IMG/VR virus record: IMGVR_UViG_3300009168_000064
Location: 1-43,289 of that record
Source: a virus
Length of the DNA: 43,289 nucleotides
Reading direction: 5' to 3' (one strand)
Of this stretch, positions 14,989 through 21,101 are shown in pieces; within the stretch, counting starts at the first letter, position 1, and the number at the start of each line of letters is the position of its first letter. A program made the translations under genes and the position numbers. Below the pieces are notes generated by a model, which saw nothing but the letters and a program-made list of their open reading frames with translations, searched no databases and was not told the DNA's origin.

Positions 14989-15729
14989 TTACTCTTCTCT
15001 GAATTTACGAACGGAATGCTTGAAGTCTTCGTGATTTAACTCGTCCTCAAGCTGCCCACCAAGCACCTCAACCTGAAAATATCCATGGTCAAGGAGAACT
15101 TCGAAGTCAGCCTTTAGATCATCGTTTCGAACATAAACAATGTTGGGGTCTTGAGATCCACGTCCAAACTCAAGTTCCCCTACCAGTTTATGGTGATTAT
15201 AAATGGGAGTATCATCAGTATCACAAAGAACATTATCAGCCAGATAATACTGAAGTGTGGTTTGGCTGTGATCTGGTTCGTTGAGAAAAAACTCATCCCT
15301 ATGGATGGTATAAGGAACGCCTGGTCGGCGCTTCTTTACTTCTTCCTCTTCGTTCCAATCGTCCTCAATCCCTGAGAATATGTTGTTTGGCTCTTGAGCA
15401 CTAGCAGTAGGATGTACTGACATTGATCTTAATTCTTCTGCTTGCCTTTCTAGAAAGTTCGTTCCTTCGTCTCTAAACTTTTTTACAACATGTCCTGCTT
15501 GTTGAAATAAGCCATTCATCTTTTCCTGATCCTCATCCAACTTGAATTGAAGCTGGACAACATCCGATTCAAATTTAACTGTGGTGTTCTCTAGCTTCTT
15601 GACTAGCTTTTCTAACCTCTTGTATCGGTATGAGCTAAACAAACATCCTACACCCACACCGACCCCAAAGGAGACAACTCCAACTGCTGATGGAATCGTC
15701 CATTGCGGTTTCCATTGCAATCGCATCAT
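14989..15729 (-). CDS. membrane-anchored coiled-coil protein
   Basis: 246 residues. N-terminal membrane helix (AVGVVSFGVGVGVGCLFSSY), then about 80 residues of coiled coil (KRLEKLVKKLENTTVKFESD...ERQAEELRSM), a short disordered linker, and a C-terminal domain beginning 'RPGVPYTIHRDEFFLNE...SQTTLQYYLADNVLCDTDD' that ends in 'VYVRNDDLKADFEVLLD'. I recall this C-terminal pattern from conserved phage proteins of unknown role. The start is coupled to the upstream DUF6353-like gene (ATGA). Probably anchored in the host membrane, or carried in the virion. Confidence 0.72.
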   Translation of the reverse strand: MMRLQWKPQWTIPSAVGVVSFGVGVGVGCLFSSYRYKRLEKLVKKLENTTVKFESDVVQLQFKLDEDQEKMNGLFQQAGHVVKKFRDEGTNFLERQAEELRSMSVHPTASAQEPNNIFSGIEDDWNEEEEVKKRRPGVPYTIHRDEFFLNEPDHSQTTLQYYLADNVLCDTDDTPIYNHHKLVGELEFGRGSQDPNIVYVRNDDLKADFEVLLDHGYFQVEVLGGQLEDELNHEDFKHSVRKFREE

Positions 15730-16616
15730 CCTCCCTTCTTATCAAGCTTGTCGTAGATGACGCCATCAACATTGAAGTCGAGCAGAATTGAACGTTCGCC
15801 GCCGTTCACAAAACGTGAATTATATGCATTATAGATATTAAAGTCAACATAATTATCACCAGAACCGTCGTTGTTTCTAAACCAACCAACAACAGCGCCG
15901 GCACCACTTCGTTCGATCCCCAACATGTCATACACTTCGTTGAGAAATAAATGCCCCCTGGCGATTAGGAGATTGTTGGCATAATTTTGCTGACACTGAA
16001 TGAAGAGTTGATTTACTTCTGGTTCTCTTCGCCATTCTTTGGACCATTCATCAAAGAATCGTGCATATGGAGACATCTTATTAGGATCAACTATCTTGAA
16101 TTCTTCTTTATTGTGTATCTCTGTCTTTGCTCCGTGATATAGATCGAGCTCTTTCTCTTCACCAAGTTCTTCACGTACACGATCTCTGTAATTATTAAAT
16201 GCTTCTTGTACTGCTGCATAAGCAGCCATCAATGCTGTGTTACGCTTAGTGAGTTCAAGATGTGATTTAGTGAGCATAGCAATTGAGCCTACGCCAATAA
16301 GAACTGCTGGCCCATATAGCTTTACAATCTTGATCGTGCCTTTGGTATATACATAACTTGCGTCTTTTGCGTATTCGTTCTCAGAATATGCAGTAAGACC
16401 AGTCTTGTCTGAAGTCTCTTTTAACGTCTTCACACTCTTGACATCATTATGAATCTCATCAAGAGTAGCAGAAAGCTTCAATGTTGCCCGACAAGCAAGA
16501 ACGGTACTAGTGACGACCCCAACAACACCAGCAACGAACAGAATATGAGGAGAATTCTTCTTAAGAATTAATGTTTGCCGACCAAAATTCCTTGTCAATG
16601 CAACCGGTAATGCCAT
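15726..16616 (-). CDS. DUF6353-like phage membrane protein, copy 1
   Basis: 296 residues with two hydrophobic segments (HILFVAGVVGVVTSTVLACRA; IVKLYGPAVLIGVGSIAMLTK) joined by a charged helix, then a helical 'AYAAVQEAFNNYRDRVREELG' and a C-terminal domain rich in W, N and Y ending 'VNGGERSILLDFNVDGVIYD'. Architecture, and segments such as 'Y..YRD.V.EE.G', match the gene at 18002, so the two are paralogues. The starts and stops of both neighbours overlap (TAATG, ATGA). Function unknown; DUF6353 assignment is from memory. Confidence 0.72.
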   Translation of the reverse strand: MALPVALTRNFGRQTLILKKNSPHILFVAGVVGVVTSTVLACRATLKLSATLDEIHNDVKSVKTLKETSDKTGLTAYSENEYAKDASYVYTKGTIKIVKLYGPAVLIGVGSIAMLTKSHLELTKRNTALMAAYAAVQEAFNNYRDRVREELGEEKELDLYHGAKTEIHNKEEFKIVDPNKMSPYARFFDEWSKEWRREPEVNQLFIQCQQNYANNLLIARGHLFLNEVYDMLGIERSGAGAVVGWFRNNDGSGDNYVDFNIYNAYNSRFVNGGERSILLDFNVDGVIYDKLDKKGG

Positions 16617-17269
16617 TAGATCTCCTCCAACTCCGGAAGCTCAATCAAGAATCCATCACGCACTTGACGAATTTCTACATTATTCAAAAATGTCCAGCCC
16701 CATTTATTGTCAATAGGAGAACTGTTCAATCCAAGAAGAACATACAGATCAGACAAAGAAGCGGCATCATACTTGTCGATAATATCGATCATGCGTTCTA
16801 CGACAAGCTCAGCTTCTTCTCTTGAGATTAGAATAACATCATTGAAATGATGCCTGTTCGCTCGCTGCAAACGAGGTTGATCAGGCAAATATGCTTGTTG
16901 TCTTGGGTCTCGTGGATCTACTGGACGTTGTTGCATCAGTGGATTATTGTATTGGACTCGCGTTATAGGACCATAGCCTGTAGGGCGTCGTCGATACCCG
17001 GATACTTCACCGTATACGACACGTTCTGCGCCCTTAGTAACTGAATCAACTAGTAAATTTCTAAATGCTGGAAGAAGTACATCAGACGCAACATACCTCA
17101 TGGCCAATTTGAAATCGCCACCAAAGAAAATATCCTTAAACTTACGGCCAATTCCCGGAGGCTTCTGAATAACTACTCCTGTAACAACCTTCTCTAGCTT
17201 CTTGTCTTCTTTCTTCTGCTTCTTTTCAGATTTCTCTTTGTCTTTATTGGTATTGCCTTGATAATCCAA
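16616..17269 (-). CDS. conserved phage protein with basic N-terminus
   Basis: 217 residues. TTG start at 17269 with AAGGAG five bases upstream. A lysine-rich N-terminus (KDKEKSEKKQKKEDKKLEK) leads to 'GRKFKDIFFGGDFKLAMRYV' and 'LLPAFRNLLVDSVTKGAERVVYGE', a segment I recall from conserved phage proteins of unknown function. A proline/arginine/glutamine-rich linker and a helical C-terminal domain follow. Coupled by TAATG to copy 1 of the DUF6353-like proteins, pointing to a shared complex. Confidence 0.7.
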   Translation of the reverse strand: MDYQGNTNKDKEKSEKKQKKEDKKLEKVVTGVVIQKPPGIGRKFKDIFFGGDFKLAMRYVASDVLLPAFRNLLVDSVTKGAERVVYGEVSGYRRRPTGYGPITRVQYNNPLMQQRPVDPRDPRQQAYLPDQPRLQRANRHHFNDVILISREEAELVVERMIDIIDKYDAASLSDLYVLLGLNSSPIDNKWGWTFLNNVEIRQVRDGFLIELPELEEI

Positions 17270-17278
17270 GATTACTCC

Positions 17279-17707
17279 TTAACTTGCGGGTGGAAGCGGA
17301 GGTGTAACATTCAATGCTTTTAGATCTTTCTCACCTTGCGCAATAGCTTCCTGCATATCCTTCGGCGTGATACCCTTAATGAAGTCAGCAGCGGCCTGTT
17401 CATTAGTCATGAGTTCCATAAACAACGCATCATAGGCAAGAATTTGAATGAATTCTTCTCGAATCGCATTACTCTTAATGAATCTGTTGCCGTCCCTAAC
17501 ACCATACGATGAAAGGATGATGTTCTTGATTTCATCAACAACGGCTTTAATATCCTTCGTTTCGATAATTCGTTGAATAGATTTTTCCAATCCTCCGGTA
17601 ACACCAAACTGAAGATCAATGATCTCGGTTTTGGTCAAATTGAAGTAGAATGACTCAGTGACTGTTTCACCATCAACGTTCTCGTAGGTGATATCACGCT
17701 TAAGCAT
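17279..17707 (-). CDS. conserved phage protein, possibly chaperone-like
   Basis: 142 residues, helical, acidic. 'FYFNLTKTEIIDLQFGVTGG' ... 'IIETKDIKAVVDEIKNIILSSYGVRD' ... 'RFIKSNAIREEF' resembles small proteins often annotated as tail-assembly-chaperone-like in other siphoviruses. Its location far from the tail genes makes that name uncertain. AAGGACG precedes ATG. It begins the operon running to 14440 after an intrinsic terminator. Confidence 0.62.
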   Translation of the reverse strand: MLKRDITYENVDGETVTESFYFNLTKTEIIDLQFGVTGGLEKSIQRIIETKDIKAVVDEIKNIILSSYGVRDGNRFIKSNAIREEFIQILAYDALFMELMTNEQAAADFIKGITPKDMQEAIAQGEKDLKALNVTPPLPPAS

Positions 17708-17725
17708 TCGTCGTCCTTTTTGTCG

Positions 17726-17758
17726 GAGAAAAAGAAAGAGCCCTTGTTCAGGACTCTT
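17726..17758 (-). terminator. intrinsic terminator
   Basis: Minus-strand stem AGAGTCC / GGGCTCT (one G-U pair), loop TGAACAA, then TTCTTTTT. It follows the small membrane gene at 17768. Confidence 0.8.
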
Positions 17759-17767
17759 CCTTCTTTG

Positions 17768-17950
17768 CTAACCTTCCTCGACCAGATCATACTGCCTGTT
17801 ACGATATGCTTCGAGAGCGGCATCGTACAGCCGTTCTGCAAGCAGGCCAGTACCGAACACCACTACTGCGGCGAACATGTACTTACCGAACTTGTGAATG
17901 AACGGAGTAGTCGGCTCCGTCTCAACGATCTCAATGACGTTGTCTGACAT
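17768..17950 (-). CDS. small single-span membrane protein
   Basis: 60 residues: acidic N-terminus (MSDNVIEIVETEPTTPF), hydrophobic segment KYMFAAVVVFGTGLLAERLY, charged helix and acidic end. Promoter copy D is 23 bases upstream, and the leader contains AAAGGA before ATG; a terminator follows, so it is a monocistronic unit. It resembles the genes at 6769 and 7066 in size and organisation but not clearly in sequence. Confidence 0.7.
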   Translation of the reverse strand: MSDNVIEIVETEPTTPFIHKFGKYMFAAVVVFGTGLLAERLYDAALEAYRNRQYDLVEEG

Positions 17951-17972
17951 TACATTCCTTTCGGGTAGGTTC

Positions 17973-18001
17973 TCTCATTATAATCAATGTAATTTTTGCG
18001 A
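17973..18001 (-). promoter_or_regulatory. phage promoter family, copy D
   Basis: Minus-strand TCGCA, ATTACATTG block, TTATAAT then GAGAGA, standard spacing. It abuts the stop of the gene at 18002 and has an open leader. Confidence 0.78.
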
Positions 18002-18757
18002 TTACAGCGGCACATAGTAATTGTAATCAAACGCCAGACAAGGACGTTCGTCTTCAGTAAGTACGGCTGTGAATTGCAATTCCATTAATCTATCGGATTT
18101 CCAACCAACATTTGACGAGGATGCAGTTGGATTAATACCTATCATGTAATAGAAATCATCGAATGTAGCATAATCGTGCGTCAATACTCGCTTATTGAGT
18201 AAATTCTCTGCTTTATGCAGTTTGTCTGCATCACTTGTGAAATATCGTCCTGTGTACATCTCCATACACAGCACATTACCTGGACCAGTTACGAGAACCT
18301 CCTGTGACGGAGGAGGATTCTCTTTTACTCTATCGGCTGCCACTTTATCTCGAATGGATTGGTCTTTACGTGCACCAAACTCTTCAATGACCTTATCTCT
18401 ATAATCAGAATATACCTGTTGGGATACTGTGAGTGCAGTTTGAGCTGCAATTGTCTTGTTGGTTGCAAATCGATTTGCGCAGACGATACAAGTGATTGTA
18501 GATGCTGCCGAAACGGCTGATGGAATATAAAGCTTCCAGACAAGTTTCGTCCGTTCGATTAAGCGTTCCTTAGGATCAGCATGTGTTCCAGTAGCATCTT
18601 CGTCTAATCTAATGATCTCTGCTGCCTCGAATGATGCTTTTCCTACTAAATATGCTGTAACAAGCGTACCCAAACCTGCTACACCTGACAAAATAAGAGG
18701 AGAATGGTGCTTTGCATTCCGTCGAACTAATCTACCGATATCGCCTATGTTCATCAT
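18002..18757 (-). CDS. DUF6353-like phage membrane protein, copy 2
   Basis: 251 residues with two hydrophobic segments (PLILSGVAGLGTLVTAYLVGKA; LYIPSAVSAASTITCIVCANR) separated by an acidic and basic helix, then 'SQQVYSDYRDKVIEEFGARK' and a C-terminal domain that contains 'DDFYYMIGINPTASSSNVGWKS' and ends '...LAFDYNYYVPL'. The domain order parallels copy 1 at 15726. Two ATG codons in tandem overlap the stop of the upstream micro-gene. Likely partner or antagonist of copy 1 in the same membrane assembly; function unknown. Confidence 0.72.
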   Translation of the reverse strand: MMNIGDIGRLVRRNAKHHSPLILSGVAGLGTLVTAYLVGKASFEAAEIIRLDEDATGTHADPKERLIERTKLVWKLYIPSAVSAASTITCIVCANRFATNKTIAAQTALTVSQQVYSDYRDKVIEEFGARKDQSIRDKVAADRVKENPPPSQEVLVTGPGNVLCMEMYTGRYFTSDADKLHKAENLLNKRVLTHDYATFDDFYYMIGINPTASSSNVGWKSDRLMELQFTAVLTEDERPCLAFDYNYYVPL

Positions 18758-18882
18758 CTACTCTTTCGCATCTCCCTGACGAAAATCCAAATAAGCCAGA
18801 ACCCACAGGTGATGAGAGTCATGAATACGTCGCCTACGAATCCGAAGAAACCGTAACGACGTGGACAATCACACTGCGTCAT
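18754..18882 (-). CDS. 42-residue conserved membrane microprotein
   Basis: MTQCDCPRRYGFFGFVGDVF, then MTLITCGFWLIWIFVREMRK and SR. One aromatic membrane helix with a Cys-Pro N-terminus and a basic C-terminal anchor. I recall close look-alikes ('CP..YFG..GFV.D..MT..TGG.WLIWI..RE') in many phages, so it is real despite its length. No Shine-Dalgarno is obvious; the start overlaps the upstream gene by 14 bases, and its stop overlaps the DUF6353-like start. Confidence 0.7.
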   Translation of the reverse strand: MTQCDCPRRYGFFGFVGDVFMTLITCGFWLIWIFVREMRKSR

Positions 18883-19072
18883 TTTTTTCATTCAGTTTTT
18901 TCACTTCGAGCAAATATGTAACTATTGTGTTATACAACAGACGTCCTGCCATGTTTGCGACTACCATATAAACAAATACTTTACGAAGTTGACGCTTATC
19001 CCAATTGACGTTAATGTCAAATCTCGCATCATTAAGCAAATCAATAAGAACTTTACGCTCTGCTTCATCCAT
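18869..19072 (-). CDS. small membrane protein
   Basis: 67 residues. A charged helix (MDEAERKVLIDLLNDARFD) is followed by a moderately hydrophobic segment, RKVFVYMVVANMAGRLLYNT, and a charged C-terminal helix. Its start overlaps the end of the gene at 19065 by eight bases. It lies in the operon that begins at promoter copy E. Unrecognised. Confidence 0.65.
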   Translation of the reverse strand: MDEAERKVLIDLLNDARFDINVNWDKRQLRKVFVYMVVANMAGRLLYNTIVTYLLEVKKLNEKNDAV

Positions 19073-19301
19073 GGTTTCCCTCGCAAGTCTCGCAGTTAGC
19101 CTGAGTCCACTCGCTCAGCCACTTTTCACACCAGGCATCCCAGCCACCAGCCAGAGTGACTCCACGCTGCTTGGCTTTGCCAGGCTGAATATGAATCCCT
19201 GATTGCGCAGGAATCAACTTAGCAATATCGCCAAGGAGGTTTGCGGCCATAGCAACATCACCATTAGTGCCTTTGAGGTGAATTGTCATTTTAAGTTGCA
19301 C
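19065..19301 (-). CDS. small cysteine-containing hypothetical protein
   Basis: 78 residues, starting at GTG 19301 with AAAGGA six bases upstream. 'GGWDAWCEKWLSEWTQANCETCEGNHG' at the C-terminus has three cysteines and a terminal His, which could bind metal; the N-terminus resembles a small alpha/beta fold. First gene after promoter copy E and its closed leader RNA, so its expression would depend on reading through that terminator. Confidence 0.62.
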   Translation of the reverse strand: MQLKMTIHLKGTNGDVAMAANLLGDIAKLIPAQSGIHIQPGKAKQRGVTLAGGWDAWCEKWLSEWTQANCETCEGNHG

Positions 19302-19321
19302 TATTAATCCTTTCGAATCAG

Positions 19322-19420
19322 AAAAAAATAAAATGAGAGACTAGGGTTCACAGCCCATCGAAAACTGTGTACCGGGTGGGTTGGTAAACGTACCAACGCC
19401 TTCGTGTCTCACCCTCTCTC
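19322..19420 (-). ncRNA. closed leader RNA E (attenuator or small RNA)
   Basis: GAGAGAGGG (19420-19412), directly after the -10-like box, pairs with CCC-TAG-TCTCTC (19346-19335), followed by ATTTTATTTTTTT. Inside lies a perfect seven-pair hairpin, GTTGGTA/TACCAAC (19380-19397). The predicted RNA is about 95 bases and ends before the gene at 19301. Confidence 0.68.
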
Positions 19421-19445
19421 ATTATAATACATGTAAAACTTGCGA
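19417..19445 (-). promoter_or_regulatory. phage promoter family, copy E
   Basis: Minus-strand TCGCAAG, TTTTACATG block, TTATAAT then GAGAGA, standard spacing. It starts six bases past the Rpf-like gene. Confidence 0.82.
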
Positions 19446-19451
19446 GGTTAG

Positions 19452-20030
19452 TTAGCAAGCACTCCAATTGGAACAACCTGCTCCATTCGCCCATACTTCC
19501 GCTGCCCTGGCGTCCTGAACATCCTCAGGAGCATCAGAGGCATGGGAATATCCTCCGTAACCACCCCACGTGCCATCAATGAATTGCCACTTGCCCGATG
19601 CAGTGGAGACAGGATTCTCGGCACGAATATCACCACCTGACTCACGTTGCATTACGTAACAAGGAGGAAGGTTACCTCCACAGGTACCATTACCAGGCTC
19701 TGAAGCCCTTCTGTTACCACCCGTACGTTCTACAGCGTCAGCCACTCTCGATCGTTGTTGCTCATCGTACTGAGCCTGCTCCAGCATTGCAGCATAGACA
19801 GCGGCTTGAAAATTAACGGCCTGAACATATTGAAAACGTGCTACGTCTCTGAGATACTCTCGGCGCTCAAGGATCATAGCCTTCTCTTGATCAGGCGTTA
19901 ACGTTTCCCCAGCATACGTAAGAATCTTTTCGTTTTTTTCGGTTTCTTGTTTGGGTTCCTCGGCTTGTGCAGCAAAGGCTACGCCCATAGTAATAAGTAA
20001 CAAAAGTACTAGGCTGAAATATCGCTTCAT
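19452..20030 (-). CDS. Rpf-like transglycosylase, secreted
   Basis: 192 residues. Signal peptide MKRYFSLVLLLLITMGVAFA with a probable cut near AQA-E. Residues 40-100 form a long helical region. The C-terminal domain (about 117-192), CYVMQRESGGDIRAENP then ASGKWQFIDGTWGGYGGY, is the transglycosylase-like domain of resuscitation-promoting factors, with predicted catalytic Glu130 and cysteines C124, C187 and C192. These enzymes cut actinobacterial peptidoglycan. A signal peptide suggests secretion by the host, for lysis or late wall remodelling. ATG has AAAGGAG six bases upstream. It follows promoter copy F and a closed leader bearing tandem repeats. Confidence 0.85.
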   Translation of the reverse strand: MKRYFSLVLLLLITMGVAFAAQAEEPKQETEKNEKILTYAGETLTPDQEKAMILERREYLRDVARFQYVQAVNFQAAVYAAMLEQAQYDEQQRSRVADAVERTGGNRRASEPGNGTCGGNLPPCYVMQRESGGDIRAENPVSTASGKWQFIDGTWGGYGGYSHASDAPEDVQDARAAEVWANGAGCSNWSAC

Positions 20031-20047
20031 GTTTTGCTCCTTTGTCG

Positions 20048-20161
20048 AGAAAAAGAGAGTGTATGTTGCAGTGTGCTCCCAATGTGAACTTTGTTATCGT
20101 TCACTGCATTAGTGTGCCCCCAATGGGGACTTTGTTATCGGTCACTAACCATACATCTCTC
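20048..20161 (-). ncRNA. closed leader RNA F with two 36-base modules
   Basis: GAGAGATGTATG (20161-20150), directly after the -10-like box, pairs with CATACACTCTC (20065-20055), leaving one bulged A; TTTTTCTC follows. Between the arms are two 36-base hairpin modules. The RNA would end about 20 bases before the Rpf-like gene. Confidence 0.72.
20070..20146 (-). repeat. two tandem 36-base hairpin modules
   Basis: Copies at 20111-20146 and 20070-20105 separated by five bases. In RNA both run AGTGA.CGATAACAAAG, a variable hairpin (CCCC-ATT-GGGG in the first), then GCACACT. AGTG and CACT can close each module. They differ in only a few positions. Confidence 0.8.
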
Positions 20162-20186
20162 ATTATAACCTGTGTAAAACTTGCGA
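20158..20186 (-). promoter_or_regulatory. phage promoter family, copy F
   Basis: Minus-strand TCGCAAG, TTTTACACA block, TTATAAT then GAGAGA, standard spacing. Confidence 0.82.
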
Positions 20187-20189
20187 GCG

Positions 20190-20217
20190 AAAAGGAAAGC
20201 CCCCGTAGGGACTCTCC
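20190..20217 (-). terminator. intrinsic terminator
   Basis: Minus-strand GGAGAGTCCC / GGGGCTTTCC with loop TACG, then TTTT. It ends the gene at 20220 and abuts promoter copy F. Confidence 0.8.
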
Positions 20218-20219
20218 GA

Positions 20220-20663
20220 TTATTCAGGCACATAATCACTTACCCGCTTGAATGTATGCCCATTTACATGTTCTCGTCTTCCATTCAAATGATCTGATAC
20301 TTTTGTAACACTAGCTCCAACAGATCTTGCCGCTAGGCTTTCACTTTCAAACCTTTTCCAAGTCGTCGTATCCACGACTGGAGTTCCAGGTCGGCCAATA
20401 ACGTTCCCATACTGGGAAATCGTTTGATATGTGTTATTATGAACAGTAGGTTTGTAATTAGCTAAGAGCCTTTGTTTGATTGAAATCAAAACATGCTCTT
20501 CCATTTCCATATCTGTCATTCCATACTTACGCATTATAAATAGTGCAGTAATTATTGAACCTGTGACTATACCAATAGTCGTTCCAATATAAATTTTCTT
20601 GTTATCCTTAATGTGTTGCTTAAATTTTTCGATTTTTGTTAATTCTGTTTCTTCAAATTCCAT
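20220..20663 (-). CDS. membrane protein with NUMOD1-like C-terminal domain
   Basis: 147 residues. Charged N-terminal helix, one membrane segment (IYIGTTIGIVTGSIITALFIM), a linker, then 'VVDTTTWKRFESESLAARSV' followed by 'GASVTKVSDHLNGRREHVNG', the NUMOD1/intron-endonuclease-type HTH pattern (F-x-S-x-x-x-A-A-x-x-x-G-x-x-x-x-x-x-x-H-L-x-G). Joining a DNA-binding-like module to a membrane anchor is unusual; it might tether phage DNA to the membrane. TAGGAG precedes ATG. It has its own promoter (copy G) and terminator. Confidence 0.68.
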   Translation of the reverse strand: MEFEETELTKIEKFKQHIKDNKKIYIGTTIGIVTGSIITALFIMRKYGMTDMEMEEHVLISIKQRLLANYKPTVHNNTYQTISQYGNVIGRPGTPVVDTTTWKRFESESLAARSVGASVTKVSDHLNGRREHVNGHTFKRVSDYVPE

Positions 20664-20694
20664 TTCATCTCCTATGTAGCTTATATTAAGAATG

Positions 20695-20723
20695 TCTCAT
20701 TATAAGCCATGTTTAGACTGCGA
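20695..20723 (-). promoter_or_regulatory. phage promoter family, copy G
   Basis: Minus-strand TCGCAG, CTAAACATG block, TTATAAT then GAGA, standard spacing. Its upstream edge merges with the T run ending leader RNA H. The leader to the gene at 20663 is open. Confidence 0.78.
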
Positions 20724-20824
20724 AAAAAAAAAGAGTGAGAGGATTCAGTGTGCCTGCAAACGCAAGCTTTTGCACTCATTAGTGTGCCTGCAAACGCAAG
20801 CTTTTGCACTAATCTTATCCTCTC
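20721..20824 (-). ncRNA. closed stand-alone small RNA H with two 30-base modules
   Basis: GAGAGGAT (20824-20817), directly after the -10-like box, pairs perfectly with ATCCTCTC (20744-20737), followed by ACTC and ten T. No gene lies between this RNA and the next promoter (copy G), so its predicted product is a free small RNA of about 95 bases rather than an mRNA leader. Confidence 0.75.
20747..20810 (-). repeat. two identical tandem 30-base hairpin modules
   Basis: Copies at 20781-20810 and 20747-20776 are identical and separated by four bases. In RNA each is AGTG, a hairpin (CAAAAGC/GCGTTTG with one mismatch), CAG and GCACACT. The AGTG...GCACACT ends match the modules of leader F, although the centres differ. 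Confidence 0.85.
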
Positions 20825-20849
20825 ATTATAACCCATGTAAAACTTGCGA
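20821..20849 (-). promoter_or_regulatory. phage promoter family, copy H
   Basis: Minus-strand TCGCAAG, TTTTACATGGG, TTATAAT then GAGAGG; the closest match to the family consensus. Confidence 0.82.
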
Positions 20850-21027
20850 CCTCTTTTGGAAAGTCTCCCCCGGGAAATTTTCGACCTTGAAAATGGCAAA
20901 ATCGTCTGAGAGGCCTCTATTTCGCGTTCTGAGACGTCGACCCCCCTATCCGGGGCAAATATACCAGCCACGATCCAAAAATGGCTTAGAAGGCTACACA
21001 GAGGGGTCAGAAAAATAGAACATATGG
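20850..21027. other. non-coding region upstream of promoter H
   Basis: Part of the longest gene-free stretch (20664-21101), which otherwise holds promoters G and H, RNA H and a terminator. This 178-base part has no convincing gene. It has several restriction-site-like palindromes (CCCGGG, AGGCCT, GACGTC, GTCGAC) and a 21-base sequence repeated at 29610. Confidence 0.4.
20861..20881. repeat. 21-base repeat, copy 1 (non-coding)
   Basis: AAGT(C)TCCCCCGGG(A)AATTTT; 19 of 21 bases match the sequence at 29610-29630. A third, weaker match (CTACCCCCGGGGCATTTTT) lies at the right end of the window. Confidence 0.6.
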
Positions 21028-21081
21028 TAAAAATGCGAAAACATAGGAACCATGTAAGATTTCTCTCACACAATTCCTATG
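21028..21081 (-). terminator. probable intrinsic terminator, long loop
   Basis: Minus-strand CATAGGAA (21081-21074) pairs with TTCCTATG (21049-21042), with a 24-base loop, then TTTTCGCATTTTT. It follows the gene at 21102. Confidence 0.6.
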
Positions 21082-21101
21082 CTTTCTCTACAATTCCGAC
21101 A

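Noticed and set aside
19452-20161. Promoter, tandem 36-base repeats, terminator and gene resembling a type III (ToxIN) toxin-antitoxin locus
   Set aside because: The layout is similar, but the downstream protein is a secreted Rpf-like enzyme, not a ToxN-fold endoribonuclease, and only two repeat units exist.
20747-20810. Tandem repeats read as a mini CRISPR array
   Set aside because: Spacers of four or five bases are far too short and no Cas gene is present apart from an ordinary Cas4-like phage nuclease.
20821-20849. TTTACA in the promoter family taken as a -35 box
   Set aside because: It lies only five bases from TATAAT, far from the 16-18 base sigma-70 spacing.
20692-21018. 108-codon plus-strand frame with many cysteines
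   Set aside because: Its Cys-rich start is only the translation of the antisense promoter motifs and hairpin repeats.
20681-21073. 130-codon minus-strand frame
   Set aside because: It runs through two promoters, a terminator and exact tandem repeats, and its composition is not protein-like.
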